Positions 8,987 to 16,334 of a DNA stretch of 64,000 bases are shown piece by piece. Numbering within the stretch: position 1 is the stretch's first letter; the number at the start of each line of letters is the position of its first letter. This stretch comes from Sporosarcina ureae. GTDB taxonomy: Bacteria > Bacillota > Bacilli > Bacillales_A > Planococcaceae. The position numbers were made by a program, and so were the translations under genes. The notes under the pieces are model-generated. The model saw only the letters and a list, made by a program, of their open reading frames with translations, was not told where the DNA came from and ran no database searches. The stretch is taken from assembly GCF_002109325.1 (NCBI RefSeq), contig NZ_CP015348.1, forward strand, positions 337,501 to 401,500, written 5' to 3'.

Positions 8987-9242
8987 TTCACATCACCTCT
9001 TCAAACATATTAAATTTCTCACTATACACAATTAGAGAAATAGATGTTTACTCTGCATTCATCTCTTGCATTATTAAACAACTTACGGATAAAATCCATA
9101 ATTAGTATTATTATACAGTTTTAAAATAGAATGTACACCTCGTTCTTAAAACGTAAAAATTATAGGATCAAACAGCAAACGACGACAGTAAAGACCATGA
9201 TGAACTTCAGCATCTTTGGCAATCATATACGCACCAAATAAC

Positions 9243-9288
9243 AAAGCCCCTCATTCATGTCCATTCACGACATAAACAAAGGGCTTAC
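9243..9288 (-). terminator. probable terminator of the holin-like gene
   Basis: AAGCCC at the left pairs with GGGCTT at the right, and ATGTC with GACAT inside. It lies just downstream of the 9300-9560 gene. The stem is interrupted and the T run is short. Confidence 0.5.
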
Positions 9289-9299
9289 TTTTGTAAAAA

Positions 9300-9560
9300 T
9301 TACTGTTCCTCTTCCTCATCACACGGCGGCTTCCTAACAATCGTCTTTCCACTTGAATACAACCCACTTGCCGACAACCCCATAATAATCCCTCCCAGTA
9401 TCCCCGACTTCCAATCATGGGGAAACAAGTAGAAGATTCCGCCACCGATGCCTAATAGTAAAGAAAAAATCGGAATCAGTTTCTTCGGCAATCCGTACAT
9501 CTTTAAAATTTCCGTTAATCCGATAATAACGGGGATCAATACAATATCCGAAACTTCCAA
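9300..9560 (-). CDS. small holin-like membrane protein, 86 aa
   Basis: Start TTG 9560 with AGAGGAGG at ideal spacing; the longer frame reading into the divergent gene is ruled out by that site. Two to three hydrophobic segments (about residues 6-20, 27-46, 52-68) surround a short basic loop (LPKKL), followed by a cytoplasmic tail ending CDEEEEQ. The pattern, with GLSASGLYSSGK near the end, resembles small holin-family membrane proteins of Bacillus phages and chromosomes. No lysin or phage gene is adjacent, so a lytic role is not implied. It is divergent from the transporter at 9661. Confidence 0.65.
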   Translation of the reverse strand: MEVSDIVLIPVIIGLTEILKMYGLPKKLIPIFSLLLGIGGGIFYLFPHDWKSGILGGIIMGLSASGLYSSGKTIVRKPPCDEEEEQ

Positions 9561-9594
9561 TGCGTGTCCTCCTCTTTTTACTATTCTATTCAGA

Positions 9595-9628
9595 CTGTAT
9601 GCAAGATGAATCGGCGGTTTGCATACAG
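9595..9628. promoter_or_regulatory. 10-bp inverted repeat between divergent genes
   Basis: CTGTATGCAA (9595-9604) and TTGCATACAG (9619-9628) are perfect inverted copies 14 bases apart. They sit between the start codons of two divergent membrane-protein genes. There is no T run, so this is a candidate operator rather than a terminator. Confidence 0.5.
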
Positions 9629-9660
9629 TGTAGAAGAAAGATTGCCGAAAGGAGATACGT

Positions 9661-10677
9661 ATGGTCACTGGATTGCTCATAATTTTGGGATTAGTACTTT
9701 TATTGCCGTTTACCGTTCCGAAGATCGAACGTAATTTGGAAATGTTTTTATTCGTTATGGGATGCGCTGCGGCATTTGTCAGTGGCGTGTTGCAATGGGA
9801 GTTGTGGATGCAGGCGGTACGCGATCCCTTGCATATTACGCTTGCCGTTCTCGTAGCAGGAATTCTTTTTCGCTGGATACGTAAACCGTTTGAGAAGATT
9901 GTGCTTTCAGTAAGTCGAATTCTACCATTCCGACTTTTTCTGGCATTGACTATTATGATGTTAGGGTTGATCTCAAGCGTGATTACTGCCATCATCGCAG
10001 CGCTAGTTCTCGTGGCTATTGCGTCCGTCTTGCAGATGGATCGACGTTCAGAAATCCGCTTTGTGATACTCGCATGTTACGCAATCGGCATGGGTGCTGT
10101 TCTGACGCCAATCGGCGAGCCACTTTCAACGATTGCGACGAATAAACTCGACGAGGACTTTTACTATCTAATGAACTTACTCGGTACAGATATCCTAGCT
10201 GGTGTCTTCGTCTTCGGACTGCTCGCTTTCCTCATCATTCGTCCACGCAACCGTTCGCTGTTCCGTTCTTCCGGACAAGCGGCAGAGTCATACATAAGTA
10301 TTTTTGGACGCAGTGTAAAAGTATATGTATTTGTATTAGCTTTAACATTACTTGGCGCAGGATTTGAGCCGCTGATCACGCTGTACTTGCTTGACCTGCA
10401 GCCCTTGACACTGTACTGGATCAATATGATTTCAGCTGTACTTGACAATGCAACACTGGCTGCCGCGGAAATCAGTCCCGCGATGGACGAGTCAACGATC
10501 CAAGCGCTGTTGCTCGGCTTGCTGATCAGTGGTGGGATGTTGATTCCCGGAAACATCCCGAATATTATTGCAGCCGGTAAACTCAATATCCGTAGCGGGG
10601 AGTGGGCGCGAGTCGGTGTACCACTTGGCTTGCTTGCGATGGTTGTCTATTTTGTTATTTTACTTTACAGACAATGA
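9661..10677 (+). CDS. DUF1646 putative cation transporter
   Basis: Polytopic membrane protein of 338 aa with about 10 hydrophobic segments, belonging to the DUF1646 group of the ion-transporter (ArsB/NhaD-like) superfamily. Paired half-repeat motifs are visible: GAVLTPIGEPLSTIATNKL (about residues 139-157) and GGMLIPGNIPNIIAAGKL (about 291-308), the re-entrant loops typical of the superfamily, plus VLDNATLAAAEISP. ATG 9661 follows GAAAGGAG. The ion is not known; a sodium or organic-anion role is inference. A compact terminator follows. Confidence 0.85.
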   Translation: MVTGLLIILGLVLLLPFTVPKIERNLEMFLFVMGCAAAFVSGVLQWELWMQAVRDPLHITLAVLVAGILFRWIRKPFEKIVLSVSRILPFRLFLALTIMMLGLISSVITAIIAALVLVAIASVLQMDRRSEIRFVILACYAIGMGAVLTPIGEPLSTIATNKLDEDFYYLMNLLGTDILAGVFVFGLLAFLIIRPRNRSLFRSSGQAAESYISIFGRSVKVYVFVLALTLLGAGFEPLITLYLLDLQPLTLYWINMISAVLDNATLAAAEISPAMDESTIQALLLGLLISGGMLIPGNIPNIIAAGKLNIRSGEWARVGVPLGLLAMVVYFVILLYRQ

Positions 10678-10703
10678 AAAAAAGACCGCGTAGGCGGTCT
10701 TTT
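10678..10703. terminator. bidirectional terminator
   Basis: GACCGC (10684-10689) and GCGGTC (10694-10699) around a GTAG loop, with an A run on the left and T run on the right. It serves both the transporter and the convergent lipoprotein gene. Confidence 0.9.
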
Positions 10704-10707
10704 CGTT

Positions 10708-11145
10708 TTACTCGATTACTTTTACCCAGACTCTATACTTTTTGTCATCCGTCTGAACCAATTTAGTATTAGGGCTCGGTGCATTATTTTTCTTTGTGAA
10801 GCCTGCTTCAAACGAAGATGTTTTAGTACTCTCCCCTAGATTTTCCTCAGAAGGCATGCCGATTCCAATCGCATCCGTAACTGTCCACGTGTCATCTTTC
10901 TCTCTGTTCAACTTTGCGATAAATATTTCTTCTGTGTCATCTAATGTCCCTTTATAGACACTGATTACTTTATTATTATCGACTTCCAACGTGCGGTACA
11001 TTTTCACAACTTCCGCATAACCTTCATCTGTATGAAGCTGTTCGAGTGCCTCTTGTGGCGTGTTCGATGTACTGTTCTTATCTGCGGTCTGACAAGCAGC
11101 CAGTATAACTGCCAAAAATGTAATATAAAATAGTTTCCGAAGCAT
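10708..11145 (-). CDS. lipoprotein, 145 aa
   Basis: Membrane-anchored exported lipoprotein of unknown function. The signal peptide MLRKLFYITFLAVILAAC has lipobox LAAC (Cys 18), followed by a Ser/Thr/Asn-rich linker and a folded domain of about 110 residues that contains KVISVYKGTLDDTEEIFIAKL. ATG 11145 follows AAGGAGAGG. Nothing in the context assigns a role. It is one of several small cell-surface proteins in this 8-13 kb patch. Confidence 0.8.
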   Translation of the reverse strand: MLRKLFYITFLAVILAACQTADKNSTSNTPQEALEQLHTDEGYAEVVKMYRTLEVDNNKVISVYKGTLDDTEEIFIAKLNREKDDTWTVTDAIGIGMPSEENLGESTKTSSFEAGFTKKNNAPSPNTKLVQTDDKKYRVWVKVIE

Positions 11146-11225
11146 AAGATCCTCTCCTTATCTATTTTATTGAATACCCTACTACGGGTTATATTCAATT
11201 ATTATTTCATCTTAGAATCTACTAA

Positions 11226-11882
11226 TTAAAAAATACGTTCTTTGTTTTTCTCGATAAGCTTGAAATGCACGTCTGATGACGATCCACTATAGATATGATT
11301 ACTCACATCCGAGATATCGAGAATTTCATTGAGCTCAATGAATTCTGTGCGATTACCTTCCACTGTCATCGTGTAAGGCCCTGCTATATTCATCAGTGAC
11401 TCCATTTTCGATTCTTCTGAGCCAAATCCTGTGTCCATAAACTCCAGTTCGAATGTTGCGGGTTTGCTGCTGTGGTTTTTCAATGTCAGCTCACACTCCC
11501 CCTTCATCCGTACATTATCTTCTACTGTATCAAATGTACATTCACCGTTCTGGTCGTACGAAATCGCGCCAATTCCACTCGCGATCGTTTCCTGATATGC
11601 CGTCACGAGATAGCCTGGAAGCAGTGCGTACAAAAACAACACTAGTACAGCCGCCACTACATAAAATTTCTTCAACCCATAAATTAGTAATGCCATCGCG
11701 ATCAAGAATATAGTAGTAGCCACTATCCCTTTCCACACGAAACCATCTTCGTTTTGAATAGGAAACGACATAAAGGTAATGGTCGCCCCTATGAGCGGGT
11801 TATTCGGGTAGGGGAAAAATAAAAACATACAGATGGCAAGCAGCACCACTGCGCTTATAAGTGCGGTTATATTTTTTATCAA
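11226..11882 (-). CDS. membrane protein with extracytoplasmic domain, 218 aa
   Basis: Unrecognised. Three N-terminal hydrophobic segments (about 6-24, 50-66, 72-95) are followed by a 120-residue soluble domain with two cysteines (GECTF and GECEL) that could form a disulphide outside the cell. The start is TTG 11882, 9 bases after AAGGAG. The small membrane protein at 11915-12082 starts upstream and ends 32 bases before this gene, so the two probably form an operon. Confidence 0.75.
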   Translation of the reverse strand: MIKNITALISAVVLLAICMFLFFPYPNNPLIGATITFMSFPIQNEDGFVWKGIVATTIFLIAMALLIYGLKKFYVVAAVLVLFLYALLPGYLVTAYQETIASGIGAISYDQNGECTFDTVEDNVRMKGECELTLKNHSSKPATFELEFMDTGFGSEESKMESLMNIAGPYTMTVEGNRTEFIELNEILDISDVSNHIYSGSSSDVHFKLIEKNKERIF

Positions 11883-11914
11883 AACGTTTCTCCTTCAGTT
11901 GAAAAATTGTTCAT

Positions 11915-12082
11915 CTACTTATTTAATTTGTCTGCAATCGATTGCAGGATTTCATTTTTCCGTTCTTGTAATTTAAGAAGTTTCAACGCAAACCATACAC
12001 TAAAAATCAGGAATACGATTGGGATAATGTAGATCAATAGGCTGAAAATAGATATAAACGATAAAAACATATTGTTGTGCAT
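11915..12082 (-). CDS. small membrane protein, 55 aa
   Basis: Short gene supported by AAAGGAGG 8 bases before ATG 12082. It encodes one hydrophobic segment (about residues 8-33, with LLIYIIPIVFLIFSVWF) and a charged amphipathic tail (KLLKLQERKNEILQSIADKLNK). The layout resembles phospholipase_D-nuclease N-terminal-like or DUF4083-type small membrane proteins, but the match is only in shape. It heads a likely two-gene operon with the membrane protein at 11226-11882. Confidence 0.75.
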   Translation of the reverse strand: MHNNMFLSFISIFSLLIYIIPIVFLIFSVWFALKLLKLQERKNEILQSIADKLNK

Positions 12083-12199
12083 ATGTACTTCCTCCTTTCA
12101 TGACTTATGTGGACCGCTTCTTTTTTGAAAACAGATTAGATACCAGCCTCGGATTGCAATACATCGCTTGGTTCTTTCACTTGCAAGACGTTCTACTGC

Positions 12200-12670
12200 T
12201 CAGGAGAGTGATTTCTCCATAGAAACTACAGCAATTGACGTACCATCCGTTCTATGTAATACGGATTCTTCACACACATGATAGCCGATCGATTGATAGA
12301 GCGAGATATTTTTCTGCACATCTGCTCGCACTTTGCATGCTACTACTCTTTTCCCTTGTTGCGTCGCATAATCCTCTAAAAAGCGGAGTATTTCTTTCGC
12401 GATGCCTTGACCTTGTCTTTCTGGCACGACAGAAAATCTAGAAAAGTAGAGACTCTCCTCTTCCAATCGAAAACGAACCATTGCAACGGGTTCTTCTTCT
12501 ATATAACCGATAACCGCCTGTTCCCCATCTTTCAATGCAGCTGTAATACTCTCTACCGTTTCTTTCAGCGCACTCGTTGGCGGTTCAGCATGTTCGTATA
12601 TCAAAAAGGCGCGAATCATCACGTCACGGATAATTGGCGCGTCAGATAATTTTGCTTCGATAATGTTCAT
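12200..12670 (-). CDS. GNAT family N-acetyltransferase
   Basis: Acetyl-CoA-dependent acetyltransferase of 156 aa. The acetyl-CoA loop motif A is visible as VVPERQGQGIAKEIL (about residues 83-97, RxxGxGxA pattern), preceded by the strand LYFSRFSV, and the C-terminal YQSIGYHVCEES is the usual motif B. ATG 12670 is chosen because GAGGGTG lies just upstream; the frame from ATG 12682 has no ribosome site. The substrate is unknown. It lies 32 bases downstream of the lipoprotein at 12703 and could be read through from it. Confidence 0.88.
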   Translation of the reverse strand: MNIIEAKLSDAPIIRDVMIRAFLIYEHAEPPTSALKETVESITAALKDGEQAVIGYIEEEPVAMVRFRLEEESLYFSRFSVVPERQGQGIAKEILRFLEDYATQQGKRVVACKVRADVQKNISLYQSIGYHVCEESVLHRTDGTSIAVVSMEKSLS

Positions 12671-12702
12671 AGTCACCCTCATTTCAAATCATTCTAGTGT
12701 TC

Positions 12703-13125
12703 TCATGAAAATACAGAAGCGAACGCTGCAATGTCTCCATTCTCAAACAGCTCAATCGTCTCATACTCTTTGTCTAACTGAATTTCATAGAGTGTCTGTT
12801 CTTGAAACGTTTTTGATTGACCTTTGTCTTGATCTTTATCATACAGTATACGCAATGTATCTCCGTCGCCTTCTACGTCAAAGTTTGCAAATTCTGCGGC
12901 ATAATCTTCTTGATTTTCATGAGAAGCGTTAAAATAAATGATCAGTTTATCTTCCGACGTGTTGAAAAATAAGTACACACCATTATCAACTTGTGCTTGT
13001 TCGTAGAATTCCTGATCGCTCTTACTCAAGTCCTTTATCGCTACCTCTTCATAAGACAACGTCCGGTTCGTGTTACATCCTACGAGCACTAGTGCACAAA
13101 GAGCCATTACCAAAAGTTTTTTCAT
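12703..13125 (-). CDS. lipoprotein, 140 aa
   Basis: Exported lipoprotein of unknown function: signal MKKLLVMALCALVLVGC with lipobox LVGC (Cys 17), then about 120 residues rich in acidic and aromatic side chains (YLFFNTSEDKLIIYFN), with a predicted beta-rich fold. The ATG at 13125 follows AGGAGGAG; the TTG immediately before it is an alternative. The downstream acetyltransferase is close, so co-transcription is possible. Confidence 0.8.
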   Translation of the reverse strand: MKKLLVMALCALVLVGCNTNRTLSYEEVAIKDLSKSDQEFYEQAQVDNGVYLFFNTSEDKLIIYFNASHENQEDYAAEFANFDVEGDGDTLRILYDKDQDKGQSKTFQEQTLYEIQLDKEYETIELFENGDIAAFASVFS

Positions 13126-13366
13126 CAACTCTCCTCCTGCCTTTTGTGTGGTAAAGAGTGAAGATTTCTTTAATTATCTATAACACTACTATTTCCCATG
13201 TTTTATGTAAAGCAAGTGCAAAAAAACACTGCGGGAAAGAACAGTGTTTCTTGATAATAATATAGAAAGTTTACGTAGTCTGTATATCCGGATTTATTTG
13301 AAGTTATTGACTAACTAAGTGTGGTTTCCCGACTCATTTAGTCCAAGATCCTAAAAAAGCGGTGTT

Positions 13367-13505
13367 CTATGAGCGGTCGCGGATCGTCTATGATCACTTG
13401 CACTGAACCTATGAGCACTCGCGGACTCGGATAGAGCGAATATCACGTGCGATAGAGCGGTCAATCCCATTCTATGAGCACTGGCGCAAATCTATGAGCG
13501 GACAC
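13367..13505. repeat. 21-nt phased intergenic array, copy 1
   Basis: Cores CTATGAG/CTATGAT/GATAGAG start at 13367, 13388, 13409, 13430, 13451, 13472 and 13492: five steps of exactly 21 nt and one of 20. The 14 bases between cores are not conserved. Relative to the other two arrays it is in reverse orientation. The surrounding 13126-13627 has no gene. Confidence 0.85.
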
Positions 13506-13627
13506 GGACGCGAACACGCACCCGCCCTAACCCATTATCCACGATTCTGCATTCAGAAATGAACACCAGTCAATCGAAATGCAAGGCGCGGCCTTCTCGT
13601 CTCCCACTCACTTTGTCCTAAATCCAA

Positions 13628-14638
13628 TCACCGATATTTAATCCAGCCGCCATCTTTCTTCTCGCCACTCCCACGCTTGCTCAAACGCCCAAGCACAAAC
13701 GCCCCCGCGACTAAACCAATCGCCGTATTCGTTTTCTTATTAAACACTTGCTTGACAATCAAATTCATATTCTGCGGACGCTCCGCTAATCTTCGCATGA
13801 AGTACCCGTACCAGTCCTCGCCAAATGGTACGTATGTACAGAAGTTATAGCCCTCTTTCGCCAGTTGCAACTGCAACTCGTTGCGGAAACCGTATAACAT
13901 CTGGAACTCGAACTGATTACGGGAAATATCATGCTCTTTCACAAATCGCTTCACATGATTGATGATATTGTGGTCATGTGTCGCAATCGACGTGAACGTT
14001 CCATGCAATAAATGTTCTTCAATAATCTTTATATAATTTTCATCAATATCTACTTTATCCATATACGCGACGTCAGGCGACTCTTTATACGCGCCTTTCA
14101 CTAAACGAAGACGTGTATCCTCGTATCTTTTCGTATTGTCCATCGCATTGTGGAAATACGCTTGAATGACCGTACCGATATTTTTATAGCCCGCCACCTT
14201 CAATTCATCGAGTAGCTTAAACGTCGGGTCTAGCCGGTCGTAATTTTCCATGTCGAAATTAACGAAGATCTCGTTTTGGCTTGCACGTTCAACGATTTCT
14301 TCGATTTGTTGTTTACAAAAGTCATAGTCAATATCGAGGCCAAGCTGTGATGGTTTGAGTGAGATGTGCGCATCCACTTGATGTTCTTGGATTGCGTCCA
14401 CTACGGCTAAGATTTGTTCTTTCGCTTCGATGGCCTCGCTTTTTTCGAACACAAATTCACCCAGATTGTCGATCGTGCATGAAATACCTGCTTGATTGAG
14501 CTCTTTGACACTTTTGATCATTTCTTCGATGTTGGTTCCTGCCACCACTTGTTGGGCTCCTAATTGGAAGCCGTATTTTTGGGCAGCTTGATTTAATAGT
14601 TGATTTTCAGATAATCCAATAAAGAAATCTCTTAGCAT
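13628..14638 (-). CDS. proline dehydrogenase
   Basis: FAD enzyme (PRODH domain) oxidising proline to pyrroline-5-carboxylate, first step of proline catabolism; monofunctional, as in other Firmicutes. 336 aa from ATG 14638, which has GAGGTGG upstream. Conserved features are the barrel strands with ISLKPSQLG (about residues 93-101), RLVKGAYKE (about 180-188), and YVPFGEDWYGYFMRRLAERPQN near 274-295, which contains the RRxAERP substrate-binding motif. After the normal end the protein carries about 30 extra residues: a hydrophobic segment NTAIGLVAGAFVLGRL, then a basic glycine-rich tail. No P5C dehydrogenase is adjacent. Confidence 0.93.
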   Translation of the reverse strand: MLRDFFIGLSENQLLNQAAQKYGFQLGAQQVVAGTNIEEMIKSVKELNQAGISCTIDNLGEFVFEKSEAIEAKEQILAVVDAIQEHQVDAHISLKPSQLGLDIDYDFCKQQIEEIVERASQNEIFVNFDMENYDRLDPTFKLLDELKVAGYKNIGTVIQAYFHNAMDNTKRYEDTRLRLVKGAYKESPDVAYMDKVDIDENYIKIIEEHLLHGTFTSIATHDHNIINHVKRFVKEHDISRNQFEFQMLYGFRNELQLQLAKEGYNFCTYVPFGEDWYGYFMRRLAERPQNMNLIVKQVFNKKTNTAIGLVAGAFVLGRLSKRGSGEKKDGGWIKYR

Positions 14639-14727
14639 AGTTTCCACCTCAATTATATATTTAGTATATTGAAATTATAACACTATTTCGTCATGTAAGC
14701 CCATACAATAGTTTATTCAGTTTATTC

Positions 14728-15345
14728 TCAAAATCCGATAAATGGTAACATGCGATCTGCGGGACTATTCGGTTTGATGATTTCTTGTAAATCGAGTAGC
14801 GGTATCGGGAAATAAGGGAAACCTGCCACGTAAGGAGAAATTTCGTACAATTGGAAGTAAACGACCAAACTAGTATCGGCTATATAGAAATCCTGATCAG
14901 GACGTATTTTAGTGAATGGTTCTAAGACGGGCGTTTTCCATTGCTGAATATGACGTCTAATATATTCCGAGATTTTCTGGACATATGGACTGCCCGGCTT
15001 AAATAAATCTTGCAAATTGTATTGCCTTCCCGTCTTCGTATCGAGCGTCAGCGATTTAACGTATGTCATACCATGCGCTCCGCCTGTGAATGAGTAGACG
15101 ATTAAGTTGATGCTTAAAATATCACGTTGGTTATTTTTCACTTCGTAATTTGCCACTAGTTCCACAAGACTTGATTCATAATAGTTATTTTCCACAAGTA
15201 ATTTATTCATTTCCTTGAAGAGTACGTCATTTAGCTTCTTCTGGACTTTTGGATCATCCAGTTTCGTGATGACAGGATAATACACATCCACTTTTGGCCT
15301 CGTATTCGATAGATGATACGTTTCTATAACAGCAGGATTTTTCAT
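14728..15345 (-). CDS. DUF3298-domain protein, 205 aa
   Basis: Contains the DUF4163/DUF3298 module also found at the C terminus of the anti-sigma factor RsiV and of PdaC-type deacetylases: VYSFTGGAHGMTYVKSLTLDTKTGR (about residues 83-107) is its signature. ATG 15345 is preferred (AAGGATG upstream); the longer frame to 15438 has no ribosome site. Unusually, neither form has a signal peptide or transmembrane anchor, although this module normally acts outside the membrane. It is divergent from the GIY-YIG gene. Function unknown. Confidence 0.75.
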   Translation of the reverse strand: MKNPAVIETYHLSNTRPKVDVYYPVITKLDDPKVQKKLNDVLFKEMNKLLVENNYYESSLVELVANYEVKNNQRDILSINLIVYSFTGGAHGMTYVKSLTLDTKTGRQYNLQDLFKPGSPYVQKISEYIRRHIQQWKTPVLEPFTKIRPDQDFYIADTSLVVYFQLYEISPYVAGFPYFPIPLLDLQEIIKPNSPADRMLPFIGF

Positions 15346-15464
15346 CGTTTCATCCTTCCCCAGACATTTGTCTACTATATGCAAGAGTTGGATGGAAAGT
15401 TTCTCGCTTTTTTTTCTGTCATATGATAGGATAAACACTGACTGATATGAGGATGTGAAGTAAA

Positions 15465-15842
15465 ATGATCAATATTACATTACCTAAACCGGACGTAACG
15501 ATCGTTCGCAGAAAACAAGAAATGGGACCGGATGAAACACCGATCAAGCCAATCTATGGTTTCATCGATTTTCATGATATTCCACGGGATAAAGGCGGCC
15601 TTTTGTTGTTCTTCAACCAAAGCGACGAGTTGTTATTCGTAGGAAAAGCACGAAAATTACGTCCACGTCTGAAAAAGCATTTTGAAGACCAAGTGTCTCC
15701 ATTGCGTAATCACCGTGAAGAAGTAGCGAAAATTTCCGCTGTTATCATCGATGATCCAATGGAACGCGAAATCTACGAAACGTACGTAATCAACACACAG
15801 CAAGCCAAGTACAACGTAGAAAAAGCATTTTTCAGAGACTGA
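15465..15842 (+). CDS. GIY-YIG-like (UvrC N-terminal type) nuclease
   Basis: A 125-aa stand-alone protein resembling the GIY-YIG half of UvrC, annotated in Bacillales as nucleotide excision repair endonuclease. The strand pattern GFIDFHDIPRDKGGLLLFF, then LLFVGKARKLRPRLKKHF, corresponds to the GIY...YIG...K.R core with the conserved arginine; a late glutamate (YETYVINTQQAKYN) fits the metal-binding position. The first GIY tyrosine is not conserved. ATG 15465 has only a weak ribosome site (GAGGATGTGAAG). It is convergent with a LexA-boxed YolD gene, suggesting a DNA-damage patch. Confidence 0.75.
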   Translation: MINITLPKPDVTIVRRKQEMGPDETPIKPIYGFIDFHDIPRDKGGLLLFFNQSDELLFVGKARKLRPRLKKHFEDQVSPLRNHREEVAKISAVIIDDPMEREIYETYVINTQQAKYNVEKAFFRD

Positions 15843-15872
15843 GCTGTCTGCCTTCGCAGACGGCTTTTATTT
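15843..15872 (+). terminator. terminator after GIY-YIG gene
   Basis: GCTGTCTGC (15843-15851) pairs with GCAGACGGC (15856-15864) around a CTTC loop, followed by TTTTATTTTT. Confidence 0.9.
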
Positions 15873-15876
15873 TTGT

Positions 15877-16227
15877 CTACAATCCGTCAGCTTCTTTTGA
15901 TAACCGAACATCCATGACATCCGCCACATGAATTCTTTCTGTTCCGAACGGGTCGCGCAGTACAATTGTCATCGTCTGCAAATCGAGCGCTTCAATCACC
16001 CCTTGATGAAAGCGGACTTCCCCATCATGCCACGTCTTGATCCATGTCTCGCAACGTCTGCGCCAAGCTACTTCAAGCGTCTCCTGCATCGTTTGTAGCT
16101 CCCAGTCAGTCAACTCGAGTCGTTCTATATAGTGGTCCTCTCGTTGCCAATCACGCAGTCTCTCGAGGTGTTCAGGCAGCATTAGCGAGGTCCACTTCAA
16201 TTTCCCTCTATCTCGATTGCTTTCCAT
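15877..16227 (-). CDS. YolD-like family protein
   Basis: 116-aa protein with the YolD-like signature RGKLKWTSLMLPEHLERLRDW near the N terminus and the later FHQGVIEALDLQTMTIVL segment. YolD proteins are small, Spx/Sm-fold-like factors often encoded with Y-family DNA polymerases (UvrX/YqjW) and induced by DNA damage; their biochemical role is not settled. ATG 16227 is chosen because GGGG lies upstream and MESNRDRGKL is the usual N terminus. Here there is no polymerase partner. The promoter carries two LexA-like boxes. Confidence 0.85.
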   Translation of the reverse strand: MESNRDRGKLKWTSLMLPEHLERLRDWQREDHYIERLELTDWELQTMQETLEVAWRRRCETWIKTWHDGEVRFHQGVIEALDLQTMTIVLRDPFGTERIHVADVMDVRLSKEADGL

Positions 16228-16249
16228 CACGTATTCCCCATTTCTTAAG

Positions 16250-16293
16250 CGTATGTACGTTCGTAGTATACAGAACGTACATTCGAAAATCAA
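16250..16293 (-). promoter_or_regulatory. SigA promoter with two LexA-like boxes
   Basis: Minus strand TTGATT (16288-16293), 17 bases, then TATACT (16265-16270). The box CGAATGTACGTTCT (16272-16285) fills the spacer and CGAACGTACATACG (16250-16263) lies just after the -10. They match the Bacillus LexA box CGAAC-N4-GTTCG at 8/10 and 8/10 positions and share the GTAC centre. A 10-bp perfect inverted repeat ATGTACGTTC/GAACGTACAT spans both. Confidence 0.75.
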
Positions 16294-16296
16294 TAG

Positions 16297-16326
16297 TAAA
16301 AAAGACCATCGCTTGAAAAGCGATGG
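16297..16326 (-). terminator. terminator of the chemoreceptor gene
   Basis: CCATCGCTT (16306-16314) and AAGCGATGG (16318-16326) form a 9-bp stem, followed on the minus strand by TTTTTTAC. Confidence 0.9.
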
Positions 16327-16334
16327 CCGAGTGT

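Noticed and set aside
9561..9995. N-terminal extension of the holin-like gene, making a 231-aa protein
   Set aside because: It runs antisense through the start of the DUF1646 transporter gene; the good ribosome site is at TTG 9560.
13360..13510. CRISPR array
   Set aside because: Conserved unit only 7-8 nt, period 21 nt, no cas genes; spacers far too short.
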